26,297 bases of DNA, from assembly GCA_900557405.1 (NCBI GenBank), contig USSF01000032.1, forward strand, positions 1 to 26,297, read 5' to 3'. Positions 25,265 through 26,297 of the stretch are shown piece after piece (the stretch's first letter is position 1; each line of letters starts with the position of its first letter). The notes below the pieces were generated by a model. The model was given only the letters and a program-made list of their open reading frames with translations. It ran no database searches and had not been told where the DNA came from. Source of the stretch: an uncultured Prevotella sp. Its GTDB lineage: Bacteria > Bacteroidota > Bacteroidia > Bacteroidales > Bacteroidaceae. The translations under genes were made by a program, and so were the position numbers.

Positions 25265-26297
25265 ATGGCAGAGAATACACGTAGAAACCCGAAGAGAATC
25301 CCCTACGGCATGATGAATTTCGTTAATGTGAGGGAGAGAGACTGTTATTATGTCGACAAGACAAGATTTATCGAAAAGATAGAAGATTCCAACATGTTCT
25401 TCTTCTTCATCCGCCCGCGCCGCTTCGGCAAGAGTCTCACCATGTCTATGCTCCAGCATTACTACGACGTGAACGACGCCGACAAGTTTGATATGCTGTA
25501 CAAGGGGCTGTATATCGGAGACCACCCTACGCCGGAGCACAACAAGTATCTCGTGATATATCTTAACTTCGCCGTGGTTAATGCCGAGCTCAATAACTAC
25601 CGCAAGGGACTGGATGCGCATTGCAACAATGCGTTTAATTATTTCTGTGATGTCTATGCACAATATCTTCCGGACGGGATAAAGGAAGAGATGAACCGGA
25701 AAGACGGAGCCGTGGACCAGCTTGACTTCCTCTGTACGGAATGTAAGAAAGCCGGTCAGAAGATATATCTCTTCATTGATGAGTACGACCATTTCACCAA
25801 CAAGATTCTCGCCGAGCCGGGCTGTCTCGCCGATTACCGTTCGGAAACCCACGGCACCGGCTACCTCCGCAATTTCTTCGACACGATAAAGGCCGGAACA
25901 GACTCTTCCATTGAGCGCGTGTTCGTCACGGGAGTAAGTCCTGTAACTATGGACGACCTGACGAGCGGCTTCAACATCGGCACCAACTATACGCTGTCGC
26001 CCCGTTTCAATGAGATGACGGGCTTCACGGAGCAGGAGGTACGCGACATGCTGACATATTATACGGATTTCTGCGGACTGCACAACTATACCGTTGACGA
26101 ACTTATAGAGATAATGAAGCCATGGTATGACAACTACTGCTTCGCCGAAGAAACGTACGGAGAGACCACCATGTATAATTCAAACATGGTGCTCTATTTC
26201 ATAGACAACTATATAGAGAACGGCGGCAGGATGCCCCGCACGATGGTGGAGGACAACATCCGCGTGGACTACAACAAGCTGCGCATGCTCATCCGCC
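25265..26297 (+). CDS. AAA-ATPase-like / DUF1703 family protein, 3' end cut by window
   Basis: An open frame of 344 codons runs from the ATG at 25265, preceded by AAAAGGAG, to the window edge without a stop. It begins with the family's usual IPYGMMNFVNVRERDCYYVDKT pattern (split: IPYGMMNF, then YYVDKT). The P-loop is the family-specific RPRRFGKS (50-57), which lacks the first glycine of a classical Walker A. Walker B is IYLFIDEYDHF with D172-E173. The family (PF09820) usually ends in a DUF1703 PD-(D/E)XK-like domain, which would lie beyond the window. It is expanded to many copies in Prevotella and Bacteroides; function is unknown. Transcribed divergently from gltB. Confidence 0.85.
   Translation, partial: MAENTRRNPKRIPYGMMNFVNVRERDCYYVDKTRFIEKIEDSNMFFFFIRPRRFGKSLTMSMLQHYYDVNDADKFDMLYKGLYIGDHPTPEHNKYLVIYLNFAVVNAELNNYRKGLDAHCNNAFNYFCDVYAQYLPDGIKEEMNRKDGAVDQLDFLCTECKKAGQKIYLFIDEYDHFTNKILAEPGCLADYRSETHGTGYLRNFFDTIKAGTDSSIERVFVTGVSPVTMDDLTSGFNIGTNYTLSPRFNEMTGFTEQEVRDMLTYYTDFCGLHNYTVDELIEIMKPWYDNYCFAEETYGETTMYNSNMVLYFIDNYIENGGRMPRTMVEDNIRVDYNKLRMLIR

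Overview
The window looks like a chromosomal segment from a Bacteroidales bacterium, most likely Prevotella or a close relative. Several genes sit behind Bacteroidetes-type promoters, with a -7 box TAnnTTTG and, in three cases, a TTTG exactly 19 bp upstream. The gene content is also typical of that group: GldH lipoprotein, Cys-rich RicT, an ExbB/ExbD/ExbD/TonB operon, a formyltransferase-only PurH relative, an oversized LptF/LptG permease and a XylE-type sugar porter. I see no rRNA, tRNA, CRISPR array, insertion sequence or prophage.

Layout. 1-360 is a repeat-rich, gene-free stretch leading into an AAA ATPase/DUF4143 gene (367-1572). That gene converges on a xylose-type MFS transporter (3127-1667) across a shared hairpin terminator. 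The block 3437-6597 is holB-ricT-gldH, and B. subtilis keeps the same holB-ricT(yaaT) adjacency. Next come a stand-alone AICAR formyltransferase (6699-7880), a small very basic protein (7920-8102), an LptF/LptG permease (8324-10225), ribBA (10313-11521) and an aspartate aminotransferase (11632-12825).

The TonB energy-transduction operon (exbB, two exbD genes, tonB; 13083-16099) follows, preceded by a possible 22-residue leader peptide ORF. It ends at a strong terminator. Beyond that lie a PstS-like lipoprotein (16226-17185) and a periplasmic TPR protein (17377-18828), with a second strong terminator.

On the minus strand gltB (24909-20437) and gltD (20284-18935) form the glutamate synthase operon. 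Their 152-bp spacer is largely filled by two inverted copies of a GC-rich hairpin element. The window closes with a divergently transcribed AAA-ATPase-like/DUF1703 gene that runs off the right edge.

Most of the window is core biosynthesis and envelope function. I did not find a clear defence or mobile system. The best leads are the paired hairpin elements inside gltBD, the three 17-bp motifs at exact 40-bp spacing before the DUF4143 ATPase, the leader ORF before exbB, and the PstS-like/TPR pair behind tonB.
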